A stretch of DNA of 64,000 nt. Origin: Candidatus Caldilinea saccharophila. Its GTDB lineage: Bacteria; Chloroflexota; Anaerolineae; Caldilineales; Caldilineaceae. The notes below the pieces were generated by a model, which had not been told where the DNA came from, did no database searches, and worked only from the letters and a program-made list of their open reading frames with translations. A program made the position numbers and the translations under genes. The stretch covers positions 186,001 through 250,000 of the forward strand of contig JADJVW010000001.1 of assembly GCA_016710365.1 (NCBI GenBank). The letters are read 5' to 3'. Below, one piece after another: positions 23,844 through 32,879 of this stretch (the first letter of the stretch is position 1; the number at the start of each line of letters is the position of its first letter).

Positions 23844-25901
23844 TGGCGTCTACTGCCAAAATCTCCTCTTCCACATAGTCGCGGAACGTAGCAATATCAG
23901 TGAAGCAACGGAAGCCAGCAGCGCTGGCGAGTTCAAGGGTAACTATCTCTTCATTGAGCAGAAGCGCCACTGGGTCACTGTAGCGGGTTTGAATTCCTTC
24001 CGGCCATGCCAGATCAAGCAGCGCTTTAGCGGCGCCCGTCTCGACCTCCACAATCTCATAGAGCATTTCACCTTCAGGCAGGCCTTGTTCGGCAATCCAG
24101 ATGTTTACTTCTAGCAAAGCAATTTCTTCGTCTTCGTCGGCAATACTATCCAACATTGGCGCATTCTCTATGCTAATCATGCTAATCGGTGCAGGCCCCG
24201 ACAGCACTATATCTCTAGACGGCGTCTTGCTGTCGCCGATCAGGCTATCTAGGAATACATTGGCAGCTTCCGCCAGCAGCCGTCTGCGTTCTGCCAAAAA
24301 GCCGATAAAGTTCTCCATGCGCCACAACTGCGGGTCCAGTGGCACCCACTGCGACGCCAACGCACCGGGATGCCGGCTTTCAACCTCCGGAAAGTAAATT
24401 TCCGGCAGCGTGTTGCTGATTCCCAGGTTGGTGGCTTGGGTAAGAAAGCAGTAGTTCGCCAGTGCATTGACTTCTGGTCGGCCGTAACCGCGTTTGTAAA
24501 GTTGCGATTTAGGGAAGATATGATGAATTTCCAGCCGGTTGGTTTTGCCCCTAATAGTTCTGCGCGCAGTGGCAGGCCAGTGTCCCAGTCACGCGCCTCA
24601 CCCACACGCGTCAGCAAATAGAGCATCGGGTAAAAGCGTGCGCCGACGCTCCACGAGGCGAAATTTTCTGGACGCACGACAAGATCGCCGCGCCAAATGC
24701 GCAATTGATCAATCAGCCCATCGATGGCATCACCTGGACGCTCCATCGCCGTCAGGTCTTGCATCAGCACTGACTCGGTGGAACCGGCGTAACGTCCCCA
24801 CAAGAGCGAATGCACGTACCAGTAGAGCAGGCGGTCTCGCTCTTTGGCACTATCAAACCTGCCACCGCGCTGCGCAAGATAGCTACACATGATGGGGAAC
24901 GCATAGCGGCTGCCCAACACGCGGTCGTGATCCAGGCCAAGCCGCCCGCTGATGACGTTGATCAAATAATCCACCGCTTTGTCCGTCTGTTTGAGACCAG
25001 CCTGAAACTCGGAGGCAGGCACGTCCTTGAGCGCCAGGAAGAGCGCCTTCCCTGTTACTACCGCATTGACATTGCGCAGCAGCCAGTCCATGTCGAAATT
25101 AAAACCAGCTTTATACCACTTCTCGATCAGCGTGCGCAGTTCTAGGCGAGCGTCCGTCCATTCAGCACAGATACGCGCCAGCGCCAAGTCCCCTTTCGAT
25201 AATTTGGTGCCTCCACTGTTTAACTTGTTAAATATCTCCACAACGACGTCGACGTTTTTATCCGGCCCAGCTACCTTTTCAATGTGGATGTGGATATCTT
25301 TCACGCCGTGCAGTCGGTTGAGTCTTTCAATATATGTTTCTGCATATGCCTGAAGCTGTTTATGCTGAAACATACGTCCTAGATACGGTCCTAAACCACC
25401 TCGCATCAGGTCAGTGACGCTGACCCATTGTGGGTTATCGGCCATCTTGATGGGGCCATAGAACTCGAAGCTCTCATCGGCTACGTTGAAATACAAATCG
25501 GTGAACGCGTCGACGTTGCCTTCAAAGAAAGGAGGCGGCGTCCCACGAATGATGCCGTAAAGCGAAGTTACACGTTGCTGCCCGTCGAGAATCAATTCTA
25601 CATTGCCGGCTGCCAACATCTGGCCACCGCGAACATTAGCCTGTTCAGTCTTCGTAATCCAGACTAGCAACCCACCAACTGGGTGGCGTCGATAAAGTGA
25701 CGCCATAAATTCACGCACTTGGGAGCGATTCCAGACGTAGCCACGTTGGAACTCGGGCAACGCCATTGCACCTAGATCGATCTGGTTGAGGATTGTACTG
25801 ATTTCCATACCTTTTGCGAAACCTCCTTTTGGTGGCAATCGCTGCCAATAAGCCGATTCCTGTGCAAATTGCTGAGTAGTTTCTCGGACTTGTTCCCTCA
25901 C
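23830..25901 (-). pseudogene. GmrSD-type (DUF262 + DUF1524) restriction protein, frameshifted
   Basis: The N-terminal frame (24249-25901) is DUF262: MALPEFQRGYVWNRSQVREF and the nucleotide-binding box LILDGQQRVTSLYGI are intact. The C-terminal frame (23830 to about 24550) is DUF1524 with the His-Me nuclease motif LEIHHIFPKSQLY. The two connect if one base is dropped in the GGGGCAAAACC run near 24545. Start: GTG at 25901 immediately after the GT39-E stop, or ATG at 25808 with AAAGGAGG upstream. GmrSD-family proteins are type IV nucleases acting on modified phage DNA. It interrupts a glycosyltransferase cluster, and its sequence is more AT-rich than its neighbours. Confidence 0.72.
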
Positions 25902-28283
25902 CTACTCAACCTGCACAGTCACCGCCTGGAACGCGTCGCCAGCCATGGTTTCCCCAGCGCGCAGCGGCAGCCGCTGTCCGGTCGCCGGGTCGTACCAGCC
26001 GATGACCAGGCGATACTCCCCGGCCGGCGCGTCCGCGGGGAGCGTCAGCATGAACTCGTCCTGGAAGGCATAGCCAGCCAGCCAGCGGTCGCTTGGATAG
26101 AAGCCTTGCTGCGGCGGCTGATCGTGTTGAGCAACCAACTGCCCATCGGGCGCCAGCAGGTGAACAAAGCCCGTATAGGCGGCGTCCAGCGCCGCAGCCG
26201 GCCGCCACGTCAGCGTGACGGTGTGGTCTGGAGCAGGGTGGTCGCCTGGCTGCCACGGCTGTGTTCCTGCATCCACTGCCAGCAGGTCAAGTCCCTGCGC
26301 AAAGGTCGCCAGCGGCGTCGAGACCGGTGCGGGTTGATCGCCCATCACGCGCAAATAGCCCGCCGTGAAAAGATCACCAAAGGGCGCCAGCGTCTCGGGG
26401 TCGTAGAAACTCACCTCGACGCGGTAGAGACCCGGCGCCGCGTGGGGGTCAAGCGTCAGGCGATGGCCGTCCGGCCACGTGACGCCTTGTTGCCAGCTCT
26501 GCGTGGACGCGCCATACGGCCAGCCTTCACTGCGCGCCGCTTCATTGCCTTCTGCATCCACCACGCGCACGAGGACGTTCAGATTGCGGTTGATCTCCGC
26601 GCTTTTGAGCAGATAGAGGGTGATGAGCAGTTCGTCGCCGGCTGCCACTGAAGTGTGAGGCAGTTCGACTGCGCCAAGCTGGATGGCCTCATTCCAGTTC
26701 ATCAGCGGCGCGAGCCAGAGCACGCCTTCATCGGGCAGCGCGACCGGCGTGAAATGGTGGTCGTGGGCATAGGCCAGCAGCACTGCCTCCAACTCGGCGT
26801 CGTCCGCCTCGAAGCCGGTCAGCACGGCGCGCGGGGGCTGGGCCGCCAGCAACGCCGCCATTTCCGGCTCTGCGACCAGGCCAAAGCGCGCCCGCTCCTC
26901 CGACGCGACCAGATGCGCCACGCGCCATGCCAGCGGCCCGGTGACAAATTCCGGGTAAATGGGCAGACCGCCTTCCAGCGCGTGGATGGGCGCCAGCGTC
27001 AGCACGCGACCGCCGCCCGCGAGATCGGCGATCAGACGGCCGCGGCTGTGCACTTTCTGCGGATACCACCGTTCCGGCTGAAAGACGACTTCGACGCCCT
27101 CGGCGTAGGCGACCAGGGTTGCCGCTACGCTGATCGCGGCGCCCACAACCAACACTGCGGCGGCCAGCGTCTGGCGGCGCGGCCACAACGCCACAGCAAA
27201 GAAAAAGCCGGCCATCAGCAGCGGATAAAGCAGGTAGTAGTATTGCGACTGCGACGGCGTCGCGCTCATCGCGCCGAGCAGGGCAAAAGGCAGTAGCAGC
27301 AGCACAGTCTTGAGCGGCAGCGCCGCATGTTGGCGTAGCCGCGACAACGCAGGCGCCAGCCCGATGACAAACAGGCAGGGTATCACCAGATTGGCGGGCC
27401 GGCTCAGCAGCAGATCGACCAAAGAAGCGATCTTTGCCGAAAACGTCGTGGCGTCTGCCCCGCCGTCACTCGCATAGTAAAGCGGATTCAGGCGCAGGTT
27501 GTAGATAACGTTGCCAAAGAGAAAGCCATCGGGCGCTATCAGCAACGCCCACCAGATGGGCGCCAGACCCAGAAGGCCGCCGACCGCCAGCCAGCCGATC
27601 AAGCGCAGCCGTGCGCGCCATGCGCCTCCGCCCCACAGCCAGAGCGCCGCCACAAAGGCTGGCGCCAGGAACGCATAGCTCAGCCGCGTGGCCGCGGCCA
27701 GCCCCAGCAGTGCGCCCGTCGCCACGATCCAGGCTGGTTGGTGTGCCGGCGTCTGACCGGCTTTAGCGCGGCTGTCTGCTCCGTTTGCGTGCAGAAAAGT
27801 GAGCAGCGCTGCCAGCGTCAGCAACATAGGGAGGTCGTGGTTCCAGGCGCGGCCGCTGGTGTGCACGAAGATGGGAGAGGTCATGAGCGTCACGACGCCG
27901 GCCAGCGCATAGCCCAGTCTGGCCCAGCCGCCCGCAAAAGGGGCAAAGCGCAGCCCACTCCACAGGATCAACGCCAGCCCCAGCCAACTGCTCAGCACGG
28001 CCGCGCTGCGCGCGGCCAGCAGAAAATGATCGAACGCAACAAAGAGCGCGGCGTAGAGCAGCGTCTGTCCCGGCACATGGAAATAAGCGAAGTCCGCGTA
28101 GGGGCGCAGGCCGGCCCGCGCCAACAGCACCGCGCTGCCCACAAACTGATGCTCGTCGTGATTGAGACCGCGGCGCATGTTGAGGCCAAAGAGCAGCAAC
28201 AGCAACAGCCCCAGCGCGCCGGCCGCAGTGATTCGCACCGGCCACGCGGAAGCACGCGGTCCCGTACGCGACGGTGTGGTCAT
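25902..28283 (-). CDS. GT39-family membrane glycosyltransferase (copy E)
   Basis: A 793-residue membrane protein. The first helix (ALGLLLLLLFGLNMRRGL) is followed by the catalytic acidic pair in NHDEHQFVGSAVLLARAG. About eleven membrane segments extend to residue ~400. The remaining half is soluble, with two beta-sandwich units (YLLKSAEINRNLNVLVRVVD and PDHTVTLTWRPAAALDAAYT). The ATG at 28283 is preferred to the upstream TTG at 28310, which would overlap the CotH gene. It lies 10 bases after that gene's stop, so the two are likely co-transcribed. Family clear, substrate not. Confidence 0.76.
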   Translation of the reverse strand: MTTPSRTGPRASAWPVRITAAGALGLLLLLLFGLNMRRGLNHDEHQFVGSAVLLARAGLRPYADFAYFHVPGQTLLYAALFVAFDHFLLAARSAAVLSSWLGLALILWSGLRFAPFAGGWARLGYALAGVVTLMTSPIFVHTSGRAWNHDLPMLLTLAALLTFLHANGADSRAKAGQTPAHQPAWIVATGALLGLAAATRLSYAFLAPAFVAALWLWGGGAWRARLRLIGWLAVGGLLGLAPIWWALLIAPDGFLFGNVIYNLRLNPLYYASDGGADATTFSAKIASLVDLLLSRPANLVIPCLFVIGLAPALSRLRQHAALPLKTVLLLLPFALLGAMSATPSQSQYYYLLYPLLMAGFFFAVALWPRRQTLAAAVLVVGAAISVAATLVAYAEGVEVVFQPERWYPQKVHSRGRLIADLAGGGRVLTLAPIHALEGGLPIYPEFVTGPLAWRVAHLVASEERARFGLVAEPEMAALLAAQPPRAVLTGFEADDAELEAVLLAYAHDHHFTPVALPDEGVLWLAPLMNWNEAIQLGAVELPHTSVAAGDELLITLYLLKSAEINRNLNVLVRVVDAEGNEAARSEGWPYGASTQSWQQGVTWPDGHRLTLDPHAAPGLYRVEVSFYDPETLAPFGDLFTAGYLRVMGDQPAPVSTPLATFAQGLDLLAVDAGTQPWQPGDHPAPDHTVTLTWRPAAALDAAYTGFVHLLAPDGQLVAQHDQPPQQGFYPSDRWLAGYAFQDEFMLTLPADAPAGEYRLVIGWYDPATGQRLPLRAGETMAGDAFQAVTVQVE

Positions 28284-28293
28284 GTGGCCGCTT

Positions 28294-31200
28294 TCATCGT
28301 TGGGCGACAAACGGCTGAAAGATCAGATGCGAGGGCAGGCGCACGCCAGCTACGGCGACATCCGCTTTCCCCCCGTCTGAAATTACTTGCAGCCAATAGA
28401 AAGGCCGCGCGTCGACCGGTATCGTATTGTCCACCCAACGAAACGCGGCCATCTCGGGCGACGGCGCTGTCTGGACATCCGCCATCTGCCCATCTTCTAT
28501 CACCAATTCGGCGCGGCTACGATCAAAGGTCGGCGCACGCCACAACGCAAAGTGTTGATCGGGCTGCAGGGACCGCGCCACCCACTCGATCTGCACCGCG
28601 CCCTCTTCATTGCGATACACATCGAAGCTGCACAGGCTGACAGGGCCGTCGTCGACGCCGTCACCGGCCACCAGCGGCTCGATCGCGGCTTGCCAATCTG
28701 CGCGGCCGACGCCAGGCGCATCGTCGGCGGCGCGCTGCCAGTATGTGGCGCTCGGCGTCATCTGCAGCCGGTCGCTGCTGTCGTAGCGGATGACATCGGC
28801 AAGCAGATAGGCGGAGTTTCCGGCGCTGTCGCTGCTTTGGGGCATTAACAAGCGCAGTTCGCCACCATTTTGACGCAGACCCAATGCGACCATCCCGGTG
28901 GCGAACCAGCCTGGAGGGGCTGCCCCGCGCGTGCAAAGCGTCTGCGGCAGCAGGTTGGCAGCGAGCACCCTTCCATAGGCAGGGAGCGTCAGCCCGGGCG
29001 GAAACTGAAACGCCAAGCCTTCGATCAGCCAGGTCCTGGTGGGATCAAGTGGGTCGTAGAGGGCGACAGGCGTATCGGTGAGGTTGGTCAGCTCCACCCA
29101 TTGCGCCGCACTTGCTGCGTCGGGCAGAAGCTGCACTTTGGTGAGGGTGACGGGGCCGGTGGCAGGCGCGCCGTTGGCGGCGCCCGGCGTGCTGGCTTGC
29201 GGAACATAGACAACGTCGCCATCGGGCGTGACGTAGCGTCCCAAACTGTCGGCAAAGGCAGGTGCAAATGTGGTGACAGTGTGCGTATAGCCGGTGAACC
29301 ATCCCTCGGCTGCCACCGCACTGAGCGTAATGGCGCCTGGGCCAGCGCCAAATGCCAGCGGTTGGCTGAGTTGGGAGAGAGGAATCACCAAGTAACCGTT
29401 CGCCGCAATCACGGCGCTCCCCGTAATCTGGGCAGCGTTGGCGGGTTTACTGGCATAAGCCGGCGCGCCTGATTGCCGCTCGCTCATCACCCAGCCGCCC
29501 ACATCGACCGCGTGCGGCGCCGGGTTGTACAGTTCGATGGCGAGCAGTTGCTTGGTCGCAGAGTCGAACAGAAACTCGTTAAGCAAGATTGGCGTGGGAT
29601 CATCGGCGCCCGGCGACCCGCCGGCCACGGTGCTGGCGCGCCAATGCTCCGGCTGATTGGGATCGGCCAGTGCGTCAGGATCGGTCGTGGTCAAGGAGAA
29701 GCCAATCCCGTCGGCGTAGGTGGGCCAGCCATGTTTGTCGTCGTAGGTAATGCTGGTGAGAATGCGGTCGAACGCGTCGCGCAATTCCAATGTTTCGCCA
29801 CCGTTGCTCAACTGACCACTATATTGCCCCTGCGCGGCAAGGCGATAGCGAGCCTGGAAGCGTGCGGCGTTTTCCGCCAGGAGCACAAAGGCCCCAGACG
29901 CCAGGCGCGTCCCGATAGGGAAGGTGTAGTCCACGGCGTTGCTCAAGCGCATGTTTTCCAAATTAACTAGCGTTGTCCCTGTATTCTTAATTTCAATAAA
30001 CTCTAACTCGTCGCCAGGAGTATTGCCCCAATCGGGCGGGTTGTACATGATTTCCGTGATCTGGAGGGTGTTGATCGCGGACTGCGTTGGCCCCGCAACC
30101 ACAAATTGCTGAGGCAGCGACCAGTGGCTCCACCGCCCGCTGCTGTCCAGCATCCGCACGCGACAGGTCGTCCCCACCGCACAGATGCCGACGGGCGCCG
30201 TGAACGTCGGCGTAAATGCACCGAATACGGACGACTTCCACGCGTTTTCCTCTTCGTAGCGATTGGGCGCGCCGGCGACATAGCCGGGCAGACCGGGCCA
30301 GGCCACCTGCGACGCCATCCATTGCATGCCGGCAAAGGTGTTTGCCCCCTGCGGATCGCTAAACGCGCCCGGCGCAAAGGTCAGATCGTCCGCAGGGAAA
30401 CCGGCGCGTCCGGTGTAGCGCAGCGTCGGCATGTCGGGATGGTCACGGTCGCTGAGAAAGGTCAGATCGATCCAGGTGCTGCGATTGAAGGCCCATTCTT
30501 TCATCAACTGCACCATGCCCACGAAGTTACGCGTAGGCGCCTGCCGATAGAACGCGTTCTTGCGGCCCCGGTTTTCGATGACGTATTTCGACTCCAGGAT
30601 GGGATTGAAGTCCCACATGGCGCGGTCGGCGTCGACCATGGATAAGCCGTCGCTCGGCGTATCGATGATTGCCACCATTTCATCGATCAAGAGCCCCATC
30701 TGTTCTGGGTTGAAGACCAGGTCGCGCGTTTCACGCAGCACATTTTGATATTCGATCGCAAAGGCGGGCTGTGTCAAAACACGGTCGCGGAAGGGCTCAT
30801 TGCCGTAACCATAAAAGGTGTCAGCCCAGGTCAGATCGAGATCCCAGGGCCAGATCGACCATTGATTGGTGACTGGGTTGCGGTAATAGTCGTAATTCTT
30901 GCCTTCATCGACATCATAGTGATGAACGGCTTCGAGCGCGGCGCGGAAGTGAAAATAATTGTCGACGTCAAACGCTGTGCGCCACCAGGCGCTGTCAAGA
31001 GTAAAGCGAGTGTAGGTTTGCATAAATCCATAAAGATCTGACTTGTCACTGACCTGGCCCAGCCCCTGATTCTGCAATTCCCCAGTCCCGTCATTCATCT
31101 TGTACACATTGCCATCCGGCAGGCCGCGCGCATCTAAAAAGCGTCCATCGATCTCTTCGACCGCCAGATAAAGCCCCCAAAAATCGGTGTCATATTGATT

Positions 31201-32667
31201 GGGGCTGCTCTCGTAGCTCTGGTCGACGACGCGGAAGTCAACGAACTGTGTGGCCGGAGACGGCACGCCGGCCATACTAAAGACGCGCGCGGAGAGCGCT
31301 TCAAACAGGCCATGCTCGCCGCGATAGCCGCGGTTGGCGTGCTGCATCCCGCCGGCAAGGTTGAGCTTGTCCCACTCGACGGGATAAGGTCTGCCGTAGT
31401 TATCTTTTGCCTGGAAGCGATGGCCAGGCAAGAAGTTGAATTTCCACTTGTTTTTGCCGGTGGCGTAGCGAAAGAACTGTCCGCGCGCACGAAATCCCAC
31501 ATGATCGTAGACGACGCCATCGTAAACCAACGTGCCGCGCCAGCGGTATTCGCTGCCCATGTAGCCTTCGAAAAAGGTGGTTCCAGGCAAAAATTGCGCA
31601 TTAAGCACGTCGAGGTTGTCGGCGATGAGATGATAGGTCGGCAGGGCGCGCATCTGGTTAAAATCGTAGACGCCAGTCGGTGCACCCGGCCACGGGTTGA
31701 TCGCTGCCGCCCACGGCGACGCACCGTCATAAACGAAGAGGGCGAAATTGGGCTGCGGATCGTCGGGGGCCGGCATCATGACCCGCCTTCCGACGCCATC
31801 GGTAGCTTCGATGCGATAGCGCAGCAAAGTGCGATTTTGCACTACCGCGGCCGGCAGCGTCACGACATAAAGCTGGCTGTCCGCGGCTTGCATAGAATAA
31901 GGCGTCCAGGTAGTGGCGTAAGCCGCATCGGTGATGCGGATATACGCACCAGGCTTCACCACCTGCAACCACAGCGTGACCGCTCCGACGCCGTCGCTGT
32001 CCGTCACACGCGCGCGAATGGTGACCGCGTCACTGCTGCGCGGCGCGGCCGGCTGATGCTCGACCGCTTGCACAAATGGCGGCGTGTTGTCGGTCAACCC
32101 GGCATTGCCGGCGCCCGGCGTCGGCGGCGCGGCGCGCCACGCGCCGGCAAGCTCATTGTCGGCGGCGCTATTGATCAGGTTGATCGAGTAGTCTGCCGTA
32201 TAGCCAGTGACCGGCCATGGAAATCCAACGCCATAGTCCACACGGTCGATCTCCTGGGCGCGCTCGTTGCGGAGCAGCAATGTGTCGCCGTCATTGGAGA
32301 GGCGTCCCTGCAGCGGCCCCACTGCCGCTGCGCCGTAAGTGGCGCGCACCGCTGCGGGATCCATCGCCACGACCAGGAAGCCATGGGCGGCAATTGTCGC
32401 GTCGCTGGGAAAAGTATAATCGACGCCATCCTCCAGCCGCCATCCTGCCAGACCCACCACCTGGCCGCCTGGGTTGAACAGTTCGACATATTCGAGCGTG
32501 CGCGCGGCGGGTGAGGGGTCGTAGTGGATCTCATTGATCACAATGGGGTTAGCTGCGGCAGCGTCCGCCACGGCTCCGTCGTCAGCGTGCGCGGGCAATT
32601 GACTGGACAGCACAAGCAGCAAGGTTATCCATACAGTCATTAGACGATAACGCCAGATCGGTCGCAT
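28294..32667 (-). CDS. Secreted CotH-kinase and lamin-tail domain protein
   Basis: A 1457-residue exported protein with a signal peptide (YRLMTVWITLLLVLSSQLPA, cut near AHA-DD). Domain order: LTD1 (residues ~45-160, INEIHYDPSP); Ig-like (~190-320); CotH kinase-like core (~340-790), with WSIWPWDLDLTWADTF holding the metal-binding aspartates; LTD2 (~890-1000, ITEIMYNPPD); LTD3 (~1050-1170, LLNEFLFDSATKQ); a fourth LTD-like unit (~1190-1300); C-terminal beta region ending HLIFQPFVAQR. CotH-family proteins phosphorylate secreted proteins; LTDs occur in envelope and extracellular proteins. It precedes GT39-E by 10 bases and diverges from the VCBS gene. The substrate is unknown. Confidence 0.8.
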   Translation of the reverse strand: MRPIWRYRLMTVWITLLLVLSSQLPAHADDGAVADAAAANPIVINEIHYDPSPAARTLEYVELFNPGGQVVGLAGWRLEDGVDYTFPSDATIAAHGFLVVAMDPAAVRATYGAAAVGPLQGRLSNDGDTLLLRNERAQEIDRVDYGVGFPWPVTGYTADYSINLINSAADNELAGAWRAAPPTPGAGNAGLTDNTPPFVQAVEHQPAAPRSSDAVTIRARVTDSDGVGAVTLWLQVVKPGAYIRITDAAYATTWTPYSMQAADSQLYVVTLPAAVVQNRTLLRYRIEATDGVGRRVMMPAPDDPQPNFALFVYDGASPWAAAINPWPGAPTGVYDFNQMRALPTYHLIADNLDVLNAQFLPGTTFFEGYMGSEYRWRGTLVYDGVVYDHVGFRARGQFFRYATGKNKWKFNFLPGHRFQAKDNYGRPYPVEWDKLNLAGGMQHANRGYRGEHGLFEALSARVFSMAGVPSPATQFVDFRVVDQSYESSPNQYDTDFWGLYLAVEEIDGRFLDARGLPDGNVYKMNDGTGELQNQGLGQVSDKSDLYGFMQTYTRFTLDSAWWRTAFDVDNYFHFRAALEAVHHYDVDEGKNYDYYRNPVTNQWSIWPWDLDLTWADTFYGYGNEPFRDRVLTQPAFAIEYQNVLRETRDLVFNPEQMGLLIDEMVAIIDTPSDGLSMVDADRAMWDFNPILESKYVIENRGRKNAFYRQAPTRNFVGMVQLMKEWAFNRSTWIDLTFLSDRDHPDMPTLRYTGRAGFPADDLTFAPGAFSDPQGANTFAGMQWMASQVAWPGLPGYVAGAPNRYEEENAWKSSVFGAFTPTFTAPVGICAVGTTCRVRMLDSSGRWSHWSLPQQFVVAGPTQSAINTLQITEIMYNPPDWGNTPGDELEFIEIKNTGTTLVNLENMRLSNAVDYTFPIGTRLASGAFVLLAENAARFQARYRLAAQGQYSGQLSNGGETLELRDAFDRILTSITYDDKHGWPTYADGIGFSLTTTDPDALADPNQPEHWRASTVAGGSPGADDPTPILLNEFLFDSATKQLLAIELYNPAPHAVDVGGWVMSERQSGAPAYASKPANAAQITGSAVIAANGYLVIPLSQLSQPLAFGAGPGAITLSAVAAEGWFTGYTHTVTTFAPAFADSLGRYVTPDGDVVYVPQASTPGAANGAPATGPVTLTKVQLLPDAASAAQWVELTNLTDTPVALYDPLDPTRTWLIEGLAFQFPPGLTLPAYGRVLAANLLPQTLCTRGAAPPGWFATGMVALGLRQNGGELRLLMPQSSDSAGNSAYLLADVIRYDSSDRLQMTPSATYWQRAADDAPGVGRADWQAAIEPLVAGDGVDDGPVSLCSFDVYRNEEGAVQIEWVARSLQPDQHFALWRAPTFDRSRAELVIEDGQMADVQTAPSPEMAAFRWVDNTIPVDARPFYWLQVISDGGKADVAVAGVRLPSHLIFQPFVAQR

Positions 32668-32770
32668 ACATCACCGTTTGGAAGACAGAAATTCTTTGCC
32701 GAAAGAAGTCATGACGATCAAATGTCTATATTTGGCCGGCAAAATGTCGCAAGTAGTACAAGACGTAACT

Positions 32771-32799
32771 TTGGGTTGGCACTCACTTGGAGCTATTAT
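32771..32799 (+). promoter_or_regulatory. Possible promoter of the VCBS-LTD gene
   Basis: TTGGGT (32771-32776) and TATTAT (32794-32799) are spaced by 17 bases in the 212-base gap between divergent large genes. The -10 is good, the -35 weak. Nothing comparable is clear for the opposite direction. Confidence 0.35.
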
Positions 32800-32879
32800 A
32801 GCGGACGGATCGGCTTTGCTTCGAATTCAGTCCATGCATTCGTAGGCCTTCCGTCGCCTAAGCTTGTGTCAAAAAGGGT

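Noticed and set aside
31195..32514. 439-codon plus-strand frame inside the CotH-LTD gene
   Set aside because: Antisense to a well-supported 1457-residue protein; low-complexity arginine-rich translation.
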